Assembly: GCF_016623615.1 (NCBI RefSeq)
Contig: NZ_JAEHFX010000001.1
Span: 620,001-684,000, forward strand
Origin: Adhaeribacter terrigena
GTDB lineage: Bacteria > Bacteroidota > Bacteroidia > Cytophagales > Hymenobacteraceae
DNA length: 64,000 bases
Reading direction: 5' to 3'
Shown here piece after piece: positions 46,052-55,948 of this stretch. Numbering within the stretch: position 1 is the stretch's first letter; every line of letters begins with the position of its first letter. The position numbers and the translations under genes were made by a program. The notes below the pieces were generated by a model, which saw nothing but the letters and a program-made list of their open reading frames with translations, made no database searches and was not told where the DNA came from.

Positions 46052-47077
46052 ATGCAAATAAAGAAGGTTTTAACAGGTTTTATCCATTTTGTTGTATGGT
46101 TGCTATTTGCTACCATGCCACCCATTATCTTTTACGATGCGCCTTTTAATAAAAGTTATTCGCAGACGTTAGCCTTGCCTTATTATTGGCTGTTTGTTTT
46201 CTTCTATATCTTTATTTTTTATTTTATTACCTATTATCTTATTCCGAAATTCTACCTGCGGAAAAAGTATGTTTGGTATTTCGTAAGCATGTTCCTGCTA
46301 TTTGCAGTGTGTTATTTTCTGAAGCCTTTTGAGTTGATGTTTTATCATAGTTCTTCCTTTACTGAAGAAATACCTTATCAACCTTTTGGCCCGGATATTA
46401 TAAGTATTTTCACCTATATAATGGTTGTTTCGATGGGGATTGCGCTGCAGATTATCACCCAATGGCGGCGCGCTGAAAAGGAGAAATTAGAGGCGGTTGC
46501 TGAGAAAAAGACGGCGGAATTGTCTTTTCTGAAAGCTCAGATCAATCCCCATTTCCTGTTCAATACCCTTAACAATATTTATTCGCTGGCCATTACCCAA
46601 AGCCCGAACACGGCGCCTTCCATCATGGAACTTTCTAACATTATGCGCTATGTAACCGATGATGCTACCAAAGATTTTGTAACCGTGGATAGGGAGGTGG
46701 ATTGTATCCGCGACTATATCAGCCTGCAGAGTTTGCGCCTGGGGGAGAGCACGCAGGTGATTTTTGAAGTAACAGGCCAGACCGAAAATAAAAAAATTGC
46801 GCCTTTAATTCTGATGACCTTTATTGAGAACAATTTTAAATACGGTGTTTCAAACCACGAAAAGACAAATATTACCATCAAACTAATATCTGATGATCAG
46901 AAAATAGGTTTCTTTTGCCAGAATAAAATCTTTGTGCACCACAACCAGATGGAAACAACCGGAATCGGCTTGTCCAATACCCGCAACCGGCTCGAACTTG
47001 CTTACCCAAACAAACATTCTTTAGATATAAGCAATAATAATGGACTTTATACCGTACATTTAACATTGCAGGAATAG
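46052..47077 (+). CDS. LytS-type sensor histidine kinase
   Basis: A 341-aa inner-membrane kinase. Four membrane helices lie in the first 140 residues (for example VLTGFIHFVVWLLFATMPP and YYWLFVFFYIFIFYFITYY). The His_kinase domain has LKAQINPHFLFNTLNNIYSL (phosphorylated His) and a degenerate ATP site (TFIENNFKYGVS; TTGIGLSNTRNRL). I choose the ATG at 46052; a GTG at 45974 would add 26 residues. No extracellular sensor domain is seen, so the signal may be sensed in the membrane. The regulator gene follows after 36 bp. Confidence 0.9.
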   Translation: MQIKKVLTGFIHFVVWLLFATMPPIIFYDAPFNKSYSQTLALPYYWLFVFFYIFIFYFITYYLIPKFYLRKKYVWYFVSMFLLFAVCYFLKPFELMFYHSSSFTEEIPYQPFGPDIISIFTYIMVVSMGIALQIITQWRRAEKEKLEAVAEKKTAELSFLKAQINPHFLFNTLNNIYSLAITQSPNTAPSIMELSNIMRYVTDDATKDFVTVDREVDCIRDYISLQSLRLGESTQVIFEVTGQTENKKIAPLILMTFIENNFKYGVSNHEKTNITIKLISDDQKIGFFCQNKIFVHHNQMETTGIGLSNTRNRLELAYPNKHSLDISNNNGLYTVHLTLQE

Positions 47078-47113
47078 TAATATACTCTTTCTCAGGAAAC
47101 ATTTTAAAAGACA

Positions 47114-47812
47114 ATGACCTTGACTAGCGTTGCGATTGATGATGAACCTCTGGCCCTGGAGTTGATTAAAAATTATGCCGGACAATTGCCAGGCCTGGAA
47201 TTAGTGAAAATCTTCAATGACCCCATTGCTGGCGTACATTTTTTAAAAAGTAAACCGGTAGACCTGCTCTTTATAGATATCAATATGCCGGATATTTCCG
47301 GCCTGGATCTGGTACGTTCTCTAAAAGTAAAACCGCTTATTATTTTCACCACTGCTTATAAAGATTTTGCTTTCGATGGTTTTGAACTGGAAGCCATCGA
47401 TTATCTTTTAAAACCTTTCGATTTCGATCGTTTTTCGAAGGCTGTACAAAAGGCCCAGGATTTTTATTCCTTTAAACATGGTGCTCAAACCGATACCGAA
47501 GAAAGTCTGTTCGTGCACTCGGAATACAAACTGATAAAAATTCCCATCAGCCAGATAGAATACATTGAAAGCCTGGAAGATTATATCAGGATCCATCTTA
47601 CGAATGCAAAACCAGTGCTTACGCTTATGTCTTTAAAGAAAGTGTGTGAAAAGCTGCCACATGATAAATTTAAAAGGATCCACCGGGGTTATATCATACC
47701 GGTTAGTAAAGTAAAAGCCATTGCTAACCGTAAAGTACTTTTAACTTCCGGCAAAGAATTGCCGATCAGCGAAAGTTACCTGCAGTTCATCCAGGAATGG
47801 AAAAATTCCTGA
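47114..47812 (+). CDS. LytTR-family response regulator
   Basis: A 232-aa cytoplasmic transcription factor. Receiver domain at 1-118 with D9/D10, the phosphorylated D55 (LLFIDINMPD) and a conserved Lys in IDYLLKPFDF. The LytTR DNA-binding domain fills the C-terminal 100 residues (FVHSEYKLIKIPISQIEYI, FKRIHRGYIIPVSKVKAI). Partner of the kinase just upstream. LytTR regulators bind paired direct repeats near promoters. Since the pair sits inside the T9SS array, those genes are the first candidates for its targets; this is inference. Confidence 0.92.
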   Translation: MTLTSVAIDDEPLALELIKNYAGQLPGLELVKIFNDPIAGVHFLKSKPVDLLFIDINMPDISGLDLVRSLKVKPLIIFTTAYKDFAFDGFELEAIDYLLKPFDFDRFSKAVQKAQDFYSFKHGAQTDTEESLFVHSEYKLIKIPISQIEYIESLEDYIRIHLTNAKPVLTLMSLKKVCEKLPHDKFKRIHRGYIIPVSKVKAIANRKVLLTSGKELPISESYLQFIQEWKNS

Positions 47813-48700
47813 CTTAATCCGCTTATTGCATCATTTACTTAAAAGAAATTCAGATTGGTTTTCTGTTTCTTTCTTTCTTTCCTGTATACCAGAATTAATG
47901 TCTTTCAATTACCTGCGTAGCTCCAACACATACTTTCTAATCGAAAAACCATAGCGTTTTTCAGCGGAATAGAAGCGGTTTACTGCTGCTTTAAAAGCAT
48001 GGACCTGATTTAAAGGCTAAAAAAGCTATGGTTTTGATTACTAAAACGCATTATGGATTAAATGAAAGTGCTTTTGTTACTTTCAATAATCTTTCTATTA
48101 CAGTTCAACAACAATAACCTCCATATTCTATTCCATTTAACCTGTATAAGTAAGTTTCTTACGGTTCCGGCCAACGCGCAGCTTTCGCAATTCAAGGATA
48201 ATTTATTGCTGGTTGCATTTTCTTTTAATAAAAAGGGCTTCTGAATCTAATTCTTGGGAATGCAATAAAAACGATAATTTTTTAATATAAAAAAGTCTGC
48301 CGGAATATGCTGTCAATAATGAGGTCCTGTATTCATCGACTGAAAGTACCTTTCTACCGATACTTCTTCCCTCAGTCGAACCTAATCTTTTAGTTTTACT
48401 AATTGGTTCACCAATATCAATGGCTTTCTAAGGCTGTTAATTGATTTGTTTAAAGCATAAACGAGCTCCGGAAGAAGAAATAGCAGTTAAAATCAAGTCA
48501 GGTAAAAACGCTGGTTTAGGTTTGGTTACGCTTTCCTAAGTTATTAAAAAAGTTGTGATGTACACGGGAAGGTCAAGGAGATTATCAGGTTAAATATATA
48601 AATAGTATTTATGCCAGATATGATGAAAAGGGAGGTTTGTGATCGGGAATAGTAAAATTGTTTTTATGCAACATTATTCGTTGCCATTTAATACTATTTA
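47813..48700. other. 888-bp gap with inverted box and noncoding repeat copy A
   Basis: It contains an inverted AAAACGCTAT-type box (47944-47961) and copy A of an intergenic repeat (about 48268-48430). A 60-codon frame at 48062-48244 has no homologue I know and I do not count it. Confidence 0.5.
48268..48430 (+). repeat. Intergenic repeat, copy A
   Basis: A noncoding stretch that lines up with copies B and C: an AAAAACG box and T run, an AAAAAGTCTGCCGGAAT segment, then TTCATCGACTGAAAG, and a TACCGATACTTCTTC end. The most diverged of the three copies. Confidence 0.6.
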
Positions 48701-49810
48701 ATGAAAAAAAAATATTATTAACATCTTTTGGGCGGCAATTCTACTTCAGGTAAATGCGCAGACGTATTCGAATAGCCCCGTGCCGGTTGCTGGCTTTACA
48801 GTTTTCTATACTGTGAACGGCGGAACTCCTTTTAGCCAGATCTACACCGGCTCTCTGGTGAGTGGTGCGACTACAAATTTTAGCTTTACTACATGGGCAA
48901 ACTTGTCTGTTGCCGGCACTTATAACGTTGAGGTTACCGTGACGATGACCGGCGACCCGGTGGCAGCCAATAATGCTACTATGTATACCGTCATAAATAC
49001 TTCGTACAACGGACTTCCGCCGGTTTTCGATTTTGAGCCTGGTGGAAACGGTATTGCCCAGTTTAAGGCTATAACCAAAACCAGATCTGCTATTTCAGAA
49101 GACGCAGGAGCGAGCTTCGGTTCAACATCTACGAAAGGAATGATCATAGATGGGGTAAATCATACAAGCTGGAACGTTCCAACGGTGGTTGTTGATCCCT
49201 GGAACAGCAACGCAGTAAATTTCTCAGCTGTGTATATCTGTTTCTCTACAACGGGAGGCAGTGCTAACGATTCGCTGCTGCTCACCTTCGACCTGAAGCA
49301 GTTATACAAAGCTGCCAATGTCAATACCAACTTCCGGGTTACTGTAAACGGTGCCCAGGTAGGCCCAACGTACCGTCCGCCATTCTCCGGCATGCCGATC
49401 AACTGGCAAAAAGTAAAAGTGGACCTGAGCCAGTACAAAAATGACCCGAACATCCAGATCGGCCTGGAAAGCAGCGTGAAGGAAGCTTACGCCAATGGTG
49501 CCGGCACTGCCAACCTGATCGACAACATCGTGATCAAACGAGTAACCGGACCAACCTGCGTGAAAGACGATCTTCTGCAAAGCCTGGTAAATGTATTTCC
49601 AAACCCATCAGCTGGACTTTTCAATGTTTCCTGCCGGAAGGAAAAACCTATACGTTAACGGTATTGGAACTGAGTGAAAAAGTGATAAGCGCTCTTACTG
49701 TAGCTTCTGAGAAAAACGTGATGGATTTCATAAGCCTCGCGAAAGGAATTTACCTGTTGAGAATCCAGAGCGTAACCGAAAACGTGGTCCGCAAATTAGT
49801 AATCGAATAA
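48701..49810 (+). pseudogene. Decayed T9SS cargo gene with two frameshifts (array member 3)
   Basis: The gene starts MKKK then stops because of a 9-A run (48704-48712); removing one A restores a signal peptide (NIINIFWAAILLQVNAQTYS) in frame with the long frame from 48780. That frame encodes the late part of a CARDB domain, the jelly-roll-like domain (STKGMIIDGVNHTSW) and the beginning of the sorting domain. It goes out of frame near 49630; adding one base restores LPEGKTYTLTV to VVRKLVIE, with a stop at 49808-49810. Beta-helix modules are missing, so it is both shortened and frameshifted. Confidence 0.85.
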
Positions 49811-49850
49811 GGTAAAAGTAATCATGTAAAGTAAATATAACTGTTTTAAG

Positions 49851-49877
49851 AAGGAGGCTTTTAGCCTCCTTTTTTTT
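49851..49877 (+). terminator. Terminator after the decayed array gene
   Basis: A perfect 9-bp stem (49851-49859 with 49863-49871), 3-base loop and long T run. Confidence 0.85.
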
Positions 49878-50298
49878 GTGCCTGCTGAATTTTAGCAGGA
49901 TCAGAAAAGATCATGGCGCATAAAAACGCTATGGTTTTTTACCTGAAAAGTCTTTCCCGGGAAATCCTGGCATTTCCATGCAAGCCTGTTCATCGAGGGA
50001 AAATGCCTGTGTACCGATGCTTCTTCGAAAAGTTAAGTTAGTTCTAGTATTTTCCAAAGCAGTTAAAAGAAACCCTGGTCTGAATTAGAGCTTAATTCCG
50101 GAAAACGGTATGGTCTGGGCCATCAAAACTGCCAGATAAAAGATTCTGGAATTTTAGTTGTGAGTCCTATTTCCATTAAAGCAGAGTGCTGGGAAATCGC
50201 CGTACAGCCAGCTTTTCTCGATCGACTTTGCTGAAGCTTTCAGAGAAGAAGATTACGCTATAACAATAAATTCATCTTTCACTTTAATTAATATTTTA
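49878..50298. other. Gap holding intergenic repeat copy B
   Basis: Beyond the repeat copy (49922-50060) the gap is AT-rich with a further AAAACGGTATGG-like trace near 50100. No gene is supported. Confidence 0.45.
49922..50060 (+). repeat. Intergenic repeat, copy B
   Basis: It starts AAAAACGCTATGGTTTTTT, then CTGAAAAGTCT, GCAAGCCTGTTCATCGA, AATGCCTG and TACCGATGCTTCTTCG. Closest to copy C, found 5.7 kb away in front of another array gene. Confidence 0.7.
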
Positions 50299-53200
50299 AT
50301 GAAAAATCTTTTATTTCTTACCCTTCTTTGTTTAGGGTTAATGGGCGGTGCAAGGGGGCAAACTTGTACTTCCACTATTAGTTCCTATCCTTACTATCAG
50401 AATTTTGAAGCCGGAGCAGGTGGCTGGACTTCGGGTGGTAACAATTCTTCCTGGGCTTTGGGACAACCTAATAAACTGGTTATAAACTCAGCCGCATCCG
50501 GAACGAAGTCCTGGGCAACTAACCTGTCAGGTAACTACAATGCGAACGAGCAATCTTTTGTAGAAAGTCCGTGTTTCAATACTAATTCGCTAACGCAGCC
50601 GGTTGTTGAAATGAAGATCTGGTGGAACTCCGAATTCAGCTGGGATGGTGCCGTTTTGCAGTCTTCTATCGATAATGGTGCTACTTGGCAGATTGTAGGT
50701 GCCAATGGTGATCCGAATAACTGGTACAACGATAATTCAATTGGCGCTGGACCGGGTGGCCAGCCCGCTGCTTCCGCTATCGGCTGGACCGGCAGAACGG
50801 GTTTCACCCCGGGCAACGGCTCCGGTAACTGGGTTGTAGCCAAACATGCATTAACCGGCCTGGGTGGTAAAACCAGCGTGAAACTGCGCATTGCCTTCGG
50901 TTCTGGCCCCACTACGGAAGATGAAGGATTCGCATTCGATGATGTGTCGGTTTATGAATTGCCGGCGAACGATGCCAGTGTAGCTTCAATCACCAATCCG
51001 GTAGTTTCAATACAGCCGAATGTAAGCACTCCAATTACGGTAACGATTAAGAACCATGGCTCGACAGCCCTAAGCACTGCTACTTTAGGGTTTAGCGTGA
51101 ATGGTGCCGTTATTTCAAACAATTTTGCTTTTAGCGGAAATCTGGCTACAAATCAGGTTTCTGCTCCGGTAGTTATCGGTAATCATACTTTTCCGGCCGG
51201 AGTATATACCATTAAAGCCTGGACCCGCTTGCCGAATAGCGTTCCAGATGGCAACCCAGGCAACGATACTATAAGTGTGCAGGTTTACTCTTGTACTTCC
51301 CTGAGCGGAACTTATACCATAAATAAACTAATTCCGGCTTCTGCTACTAACTTTCAATCGTTTACCGCAGCTTCTCTGGCCATGTTAAACTGTGGGGTAA
51401 GCGGTCCGGTTACTTTTAACGTAGTATCAGGCAGCGGACCCTATACTGAAGCTGTAACGTTCGGGAATATACCGGGAGCCAGTGCCACCAATACAATTAC
51501 TTTCAACGGTAATGGCAATACCATTCTGCGGCCTGCTGCTTCTCCAGCCGATGGGGTATTGAAATTATCCGGCACCAAATTTTTCCGGTTTAATAATTTA
51601 CAGGTTGAAACGGACCCGGCAACGGTTAATTGGGCGGTGCTTAAACTGGAAAATGCAGCTGCAAACAATATCTTCAGCGGCTGTACTTTTACGCATAGCA
51701 TTACCACCACATCTGCCGCATCACAAGCCGTCCTGATCATGCAGGGATGCACCAGCAACAACTTCCAGGATAATACCATTATTGGTGGTTACTATGGAAT
51801 ATTGAACAACGGGTCGTCACCCTTGCCAAATAATAATAACCAGTTCTCGGACAACATTTTTAAAGACCAGAATTTTTACGCCTTTTCTTCCTCAAACGCA
51901 AATAATATTATTGTCTCGGGGAATGATATTAGCCGGTCTCTAAGAACAAACGGGACCAGCTTTTACGGAATAAATTTTGGACCCGGAAGTTTAGGGATAA
52001 TGATAAGCAAGAACCGGATCCATAATACCCACGATGCAGCTACTGCAACAAACGGAACAGTATACGGCATCTATATGAGCGCACCAGGTACTTTGGGTGC
52101 AGAGAATATTATAAAGAACAATATTATCTATAATATCAATTGCGGGGGCGGTACGCTCTATGCTTTCTACAACAGCAATGCAAATAATACCTATTACTAC
52201 AACAATACTGTTTCGGCCGATAACCAGGGTGTGAATTACAATATACTGCGGGGGATTCATTTTACGACTAGTACTGCAAACGTGCAGTTCATTAATAATA
52301 ACCTGAGTTTAAGCAGCACGGCTACCACCAAGCATGCAATTTACCTGAGCAATCAAACGAATTCGTTATACACCAACAATAATAACTTTTACCTGGGTAC
52401 TTCCGGAAATGTAGCCTATTACTTAGGAGCAAATGTAATTACCCTTACCGCCTGGAAAATTGCCAACAGTAATACTTACGACCAGGCATCAGTTTCTGCA
52501 GATCCGCTTTTTGTAAACGTACCTACAGGTAATCTGAAACCTACTAACCCCATCCTGAATAATATTGGCCAGGTTTTAACCGCAGTAACGGACGATATTA
52601 CCGGTACTCCCCGCAATGCTACTACACCTGACCCGGGTGCGTACGAATTTACCCCGGCAGCGAACGATGCAGGCATTTCCGCAATACTATCGCCGGTTTC
52701 ACCTGCAACCCCGAGTGTGAGCTTGCCGGTAACGGTAACGCTCAGTAACTATGGGTTAAGTCCGCTGACTTCGGTTACTATAAACTGGTCGATCAACAGT
52801 ATTGCCCAGTCACCTTTTACCTGGACCGGCCACCTTACCACCAGTCAATCAGCAAACGTAACCATTGGCAATTATACTTTTGCGGGCGGCATTTTTGCCC
52901 TTAATATCTGCACAAGTCTGCCAAATGGCGTTGCCGATCCAAATGCCATAAATGATTGCCGAAGTATGAGTGTTATCTCCTGTAATGCGTTAGCGGGTAC
53001 CTATACCATCAATAAAAATGTGCCGGCTTCAGCTTCCAACTTTGTATCATTTACCACTGCTGTAAATACATTGGTAAGCTGCGGCATTACTGCGCCGGTT
53101 ACCATAAATGTTGTTGCCGGTTCTGGCCCTTATAATGAGGTGTTCGAAATTTTTAACATTAACGGAACCAGTGCAACGAATACTGTAACGTTCAATGGCA

Positions 53201-55482
53201 ATGGCAATACTCTAAGCAGTCCAAGTCCGGCAGCAGATGCAGTTGTTAAATTAAACGGTGCCAAACACATCCTTTTCAATAACCTGAATATCGAAGTGCA
53301 TGCGAATGTATCAGGAGGATCGGTCGTTTCGCTTGTGAATAATGCTCAGAACAACACGTTCAGCGGGTGCACAATCACACATAGCAAAACCATCACTGCT
53401 ACTTCATATGCAGTTTCCCTGCTAACCGGAAGCAGCAACAATACCTTCCAGAACAATACCCTTATCGGGGCTTATTATGGTATTTATAACGGTGGTGCTT
53501 TCGCTGTTCTAAACTCGGGTAATCAGTTTATCGGAAACACCCTGAAGGATATGTATAATGCAGGTATTTATAATTACTTTGGTCCAAACACGCTGATAGA
53601 AGGAAATGATATTTCCCGTCCTACGCGTACCAATGGCATACTTTTTCATGGTATCTACAACGCAACAGCGGGCAGCACTGCCGTAATTATCAGCAGGAAC
53701 CGGATCCATAATACCAATGATGCAGCAACCGCTACGGCAGTTAACGTATACGGAATTTACACAAGCGCTCCGGGTGCGGTTGGCTCCGAGAACATCGTAA
53801 AGAATAATGCGATCTATAACCTCAATAATACCGGAGGAATGGTTTATGGCCTGTACAATTCGAATTCCGGCAATACTTACTATTACAATAACACGGTAGC
53901 CGTAGATACTGCATCGGGCAGCTACAATGCAGTGTATGGCATGTACTTTACCGCTGCTTCCCAGAACGTGAAATTTGTGAACAACCTGGTTAGTTTAACC
54001 AGTACGGCAACTACCAAATATGCGCTTTACCTGGCAACAAACGGAATTATGCTGATCAGCGATTATAACGATCTGTTTGCACCGGGCGGTCACGTAGGTT
54101 ATCTGGTAAATGCATTCACCACGCTGGCAAACTGGAAAACGGTGAATACTGCGGCTTACGACCAGAATTCCGTTTCTCTTGATCCGTTATTTGTAAATGT
54201 TGCCTTAGGAAACCTTTATCCAACAGAACCAAACCTGAATAATTTAGCGCAGCCTTTAACAGCCGTAACCGACGACATAACCGGAGCTCTTAGAAGCGTA
54301 ACTATGCCGGATATTGGGGCCTTTGAGTTTAACATCAATGTGAACGATGTAGGGGTGATTGCAGTTTCCGGTCCGGTAGCTACCGGCTGCGGACTTACGA
54401 ATGCGGAAACCATTACCATTACCCTTAAAAATTTTGGTAATGTTGCCCACACTTCCATACCGGTTTCTTATACCATTAACGGTAACGGAACGGTGAATGA
54501 AACCTTTACCGGTTCGCTGGCTCCGGGTGCTACTGCCCCTTACGCGTTCACGGCTAAAGCAGACCTAAGTGTTCCGTCAACTTTTGAAATAATTGCCCGG
54601 ACCAACTTAATCGGAGATGCCAATGCGTCTAATAATGCCGATACGCTGAATATAACCAATTCCCTGATCACGGGTATGCCGGTTACTTTAAACTTCGAAA
54701 CGGTTGCTACCGGAATTACCCGCTTCCGCAAAGTGGTTAATCCAAAATCGAACATTGCTGAAGATGTGGCTGCCAGCTTTGGTGCTACTTCTACTAAAGG
54801 CCTGATCATGGATGGTGTTAATCATGCAGGTTGGGTTATGCCTTCCGGGCTTACCGATCCGTGGACTACTAATCCGGATAACTTTGCCGGAGCTTATATC
54901 TGCTTTGATTCAACTGGCGCCGCCGCTAACGATACGCTGCTGCTGACCTTCGACCTGAAGCAGTTATACAAAGCTGCCAATGCCAATACAAACTTCCGGG
55001 TTACTGTAAACGGCACTCAGGTAGGGCCTACGTATCTTCCTCCATTCTCAGGTACACCAATTAACTGGCAAAAGATCCGAGTTGACCTGAGCCAATACAA
55101 AAATGACCCTTTCGTAATGATCGGTCTGGAAAGCAGCGTAAAGGAAGCTTACGATAGCGGTAACGGTACAGCCAACCTGATCGACAACATCGAGATCAAA
55201 CGCGTTGCCGGCCCAACTGCACCAACCGGCCTGAACGAGCATACGCTGCAAAGCAACGTGCAGATCTATCCGAATCCATCGAATGGCCAGTTCAAGGTTG
55301 CTCTTACCAAAGGCAAAAACTATTCATTTACGGTATCGGATCTGAGCGGAAAAGTGATCAGAACCCAAACAACAAGAAAGGAAGATAATATGCTGGATAT
55401 GACCGGCGTTGCCAAAGGAATTTATCTGCTGAAAATTCAGAGCGCCACCGAAAGTGTGGTTCGCAAACTGGTAATTGAGTAA
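50299..55482 (+). CDS. Giant T9SS cargo protein with MAM-like domain and two beta-helices (array member 4)
   Basis: A 1727-aa secreted protein, the largest in the window. Signal peptide MKNLLFLTLLCLGLMGGARG; an N-terminal MAM/jelly-roll-like domain (about 30-215: YYQNFEAGAGGWTSGG, DNGATWQIVGANGDPNNWY); CARDB plus beta-helix module twice (223-778 and 787-1337, with NRIHNTHDAAT and NRIHNTNDAAT turns); a third CARDB domain (1347-1455); the jelly-roll-like domain (1460-1633, STKGLIMDGVNHAGW); and a type A T9SS sorting domain (QIYPNPSNGQFKVALTKGK). No catalytic residues recognised. It is the only complete sibling with the MAM-like domain at its N-terminus. Confidence 0.9.
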   Translation: MKNLLFLTLLCLGLMGGARGQTCTSTISSYPYYQNFEAGAGGWTSGGNNSSWALGQPNKLVINSAASGTKSWATNLSGNYNANEQSFVESPCFNTNSLTQPVVEMKIWWNSEFSWDGAVLQSSIDNGATWQIVGANGDPNNWYNDNSIGAGPGGQPAASAIGWTGRTGFTPGNGSGNWVVAKHALTGLGGKTSVKLRIAFGSGPTTEDEGFAFDDVSVYELPANDASVASITNPVVSIQPNVSTPITVTIKNHGSTALSTATLGFSVNGAVISNNFAFSGNLATNQVSAPVVIGNHTFPAGVYTIKAWTRLPNSVPDGNPGNDTISVQVYSCTSLSGTYTINKLIPASATNFQSFTAASLAMLNCGVSGPVTFNVVSGSGPYTEAVTFGNIPGASATNTITFNGNGNTILRPAASPADGVLKLSGTKFFRFNNLQVETDPATVNWAVLKLENAAANNIFSGCTFTHSITTTSAASQAVLIMQGCTSNNFQDNTIIGGYYGILNNGSSPLPNNNNQFSDNIFKDQNFYAFSSSNANNIIVSGNDISRSLRTNGTSFYGINFGPGSLGIMISKNRIHNTHDAATATNGTVYGIYMSAPGTLGAENIIKNNIIYNINCGGGTLYAFYNSNANNTYYYNNTVSADNQGVNYNILRGIHFTTSTANVQFINNNLSLSSTATTKHAIYLSNQTNSLYTNNNNFYLGTSGNVAYYLGANVITLTAWKIANSNTYDQASVSADPLFVNVPTGNLKPTNPILNNIGQVLTAVTDDITGTPRNATTPDPGAYEFTPAANDAGISAILSPVSPATPSVSLPVTVTLSNYGLSPLTSVTINWSINSIAQSPFTWTGHLTTSQSANVTIGNYTFAGGIFALNICTSLPNGVADPNAINDCRSMSVISCNALAGTYTINKNVPASASNFVSFTTAVNTLVSCGITAPVTINVVAGSGPYNEVFEIFNINGTSATNTVTFNGNGNTLSSPSPAADAVVKLNGAKHILFNNLNIEVHANVSGGSVVSLVNNAQNNTFSGCTITHSKTITATSYAVSLLTGSSNNTFQNNTLIGAYYGIYNGGAFAVLNSGNQFIGNTLKDMYNAGIYNYFGPNTLIEGNDISRPTRTNGILFHGIYNATAGSTAVIISRNRIHNTNDAATATAVNVYGIYTSAPGAVGSENIVKNNAIYNLNNTGGMVYGLYNSNSGNTYYYNNTVAVDTASGSYNAVYGMYFTAASQNVKFVNNLVSLTSTATTKYALYLATNGIMLISDYNDLFAPGGHVGYLVNAFTTLANWKTVNTAAYDQNSVSLDPLFVNVALGNLYPTEPNLNNLAQPLTAVTDDITGALRSVTMPDIGAFEFNINVNDVGVIAVSGPVATGCGLTNAETITITLKNFGNVAHTSIPVSYTINGNGTVNETFTGSLAPGATAPYAFTAKADLSVPSTFEIIARTNLIGDANASNNADTLNITNSLITGMPVTLNFETVATGITRFRKVVNPKSNIAEDVAASFGATSTKGLIMDGVNHAGWVMPSGLTDPWTTNPDNFAGAYICFDSTGAAANDTLLLTFDLKQLYKAANANTNFRVTVNGTQVGPTYLPPFSGTPINWQKIRVDLSQYKNDPFVMIGLESSVKEAYDSGNGTANLIDNIEIKRVAGPTAPTGLNEHTLQSNVQIYPNPSNGQFKVALTKGKNYSFTVSDLSGKVIRTQTTRKEDNMLDMTGVAKGIYLLKIQSATESVVRKLVIE

Positions 55483-55520
55483 GGTAAAAAATTAATTAAG
55501 TATAGTAAAGTAAAATGGTT

Positions 55521-55554
55521 AAAGAAGGAGGCTTTTAGTCTCCTTCTTTCTTTT
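55521..55554 (+). terminator. Terminator after array member 4
   Basis: A 13-bp stem (55521-55533 with 55537-55549, one G-U pair) with a 3-base loop and a T-rich end. Confidence 0.8.
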
Positions 55555-55948
55555 GAGCCTCCTGCATTATTATCAGGATGAATCTCCCCGGATTAAAAAC
55601 GCTATGATTTTTTATCAGAAAAGTCTCCAGGAATATTCGGGCATTTTTTTGCAAGCCTGTTCGTCGATACAAAGTGCCTGTTTGCCGATACTCTTTCGGA
55701 AGGGCAAATCTATTGTTGTATTTTCAAACAAGTTATTTATAGGAATTTCTGAAAGTAATATAGAAGATCTCTATTGAATTGCTTGGTTTACCATCATCAT
55801 ATCTCCACGGAATGTGAACCATCAACAAAACAAAAGCAGGAAGAAAGCCGGGAAAGCAAGCTACCAATTAGACGCACTCAAACTTCCATAATAGCAGGTT
55901 GTTGCATTTAACACAAGAAAATAAATTTATTACATCAATCACTTTTTA
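55555..55948. other. Gap holding intergenic repeat copy C
   Basis: Apart from the repeat (about 55595-55740) only AT-rich sequence is seen. A 74-codon frame at 55553-55777 lies across the repeat and is not counted as a gene. Confidence 0.45.
55595..55740 (+). repeat. Intergenic repeat, copy C
   Basis: It begins AAAAACGCTATGATTTTTT, followed by CAGAAAAGTCTCC, GCAAGCCTGTTCGTCGA, AGTGCCTG and GCCGATACTCTTTCGG. The order and spacing of the conserved blocks match copy B. Confidence 0.7.

Noticed and set aside
48062-48244. 60-codon frame with a hydrophobic start in the long gap before the decayed T9SS gene
   Set aside because: Looks like a signal peptide by composition only; the rest is unlike any protein, and the gap is rich in noncoding repeats.
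55553-55777. 74-codon frame after array member 4
   Set aside because: It lies across noncoding repeat copy C; copies A and B do not keep the frame.
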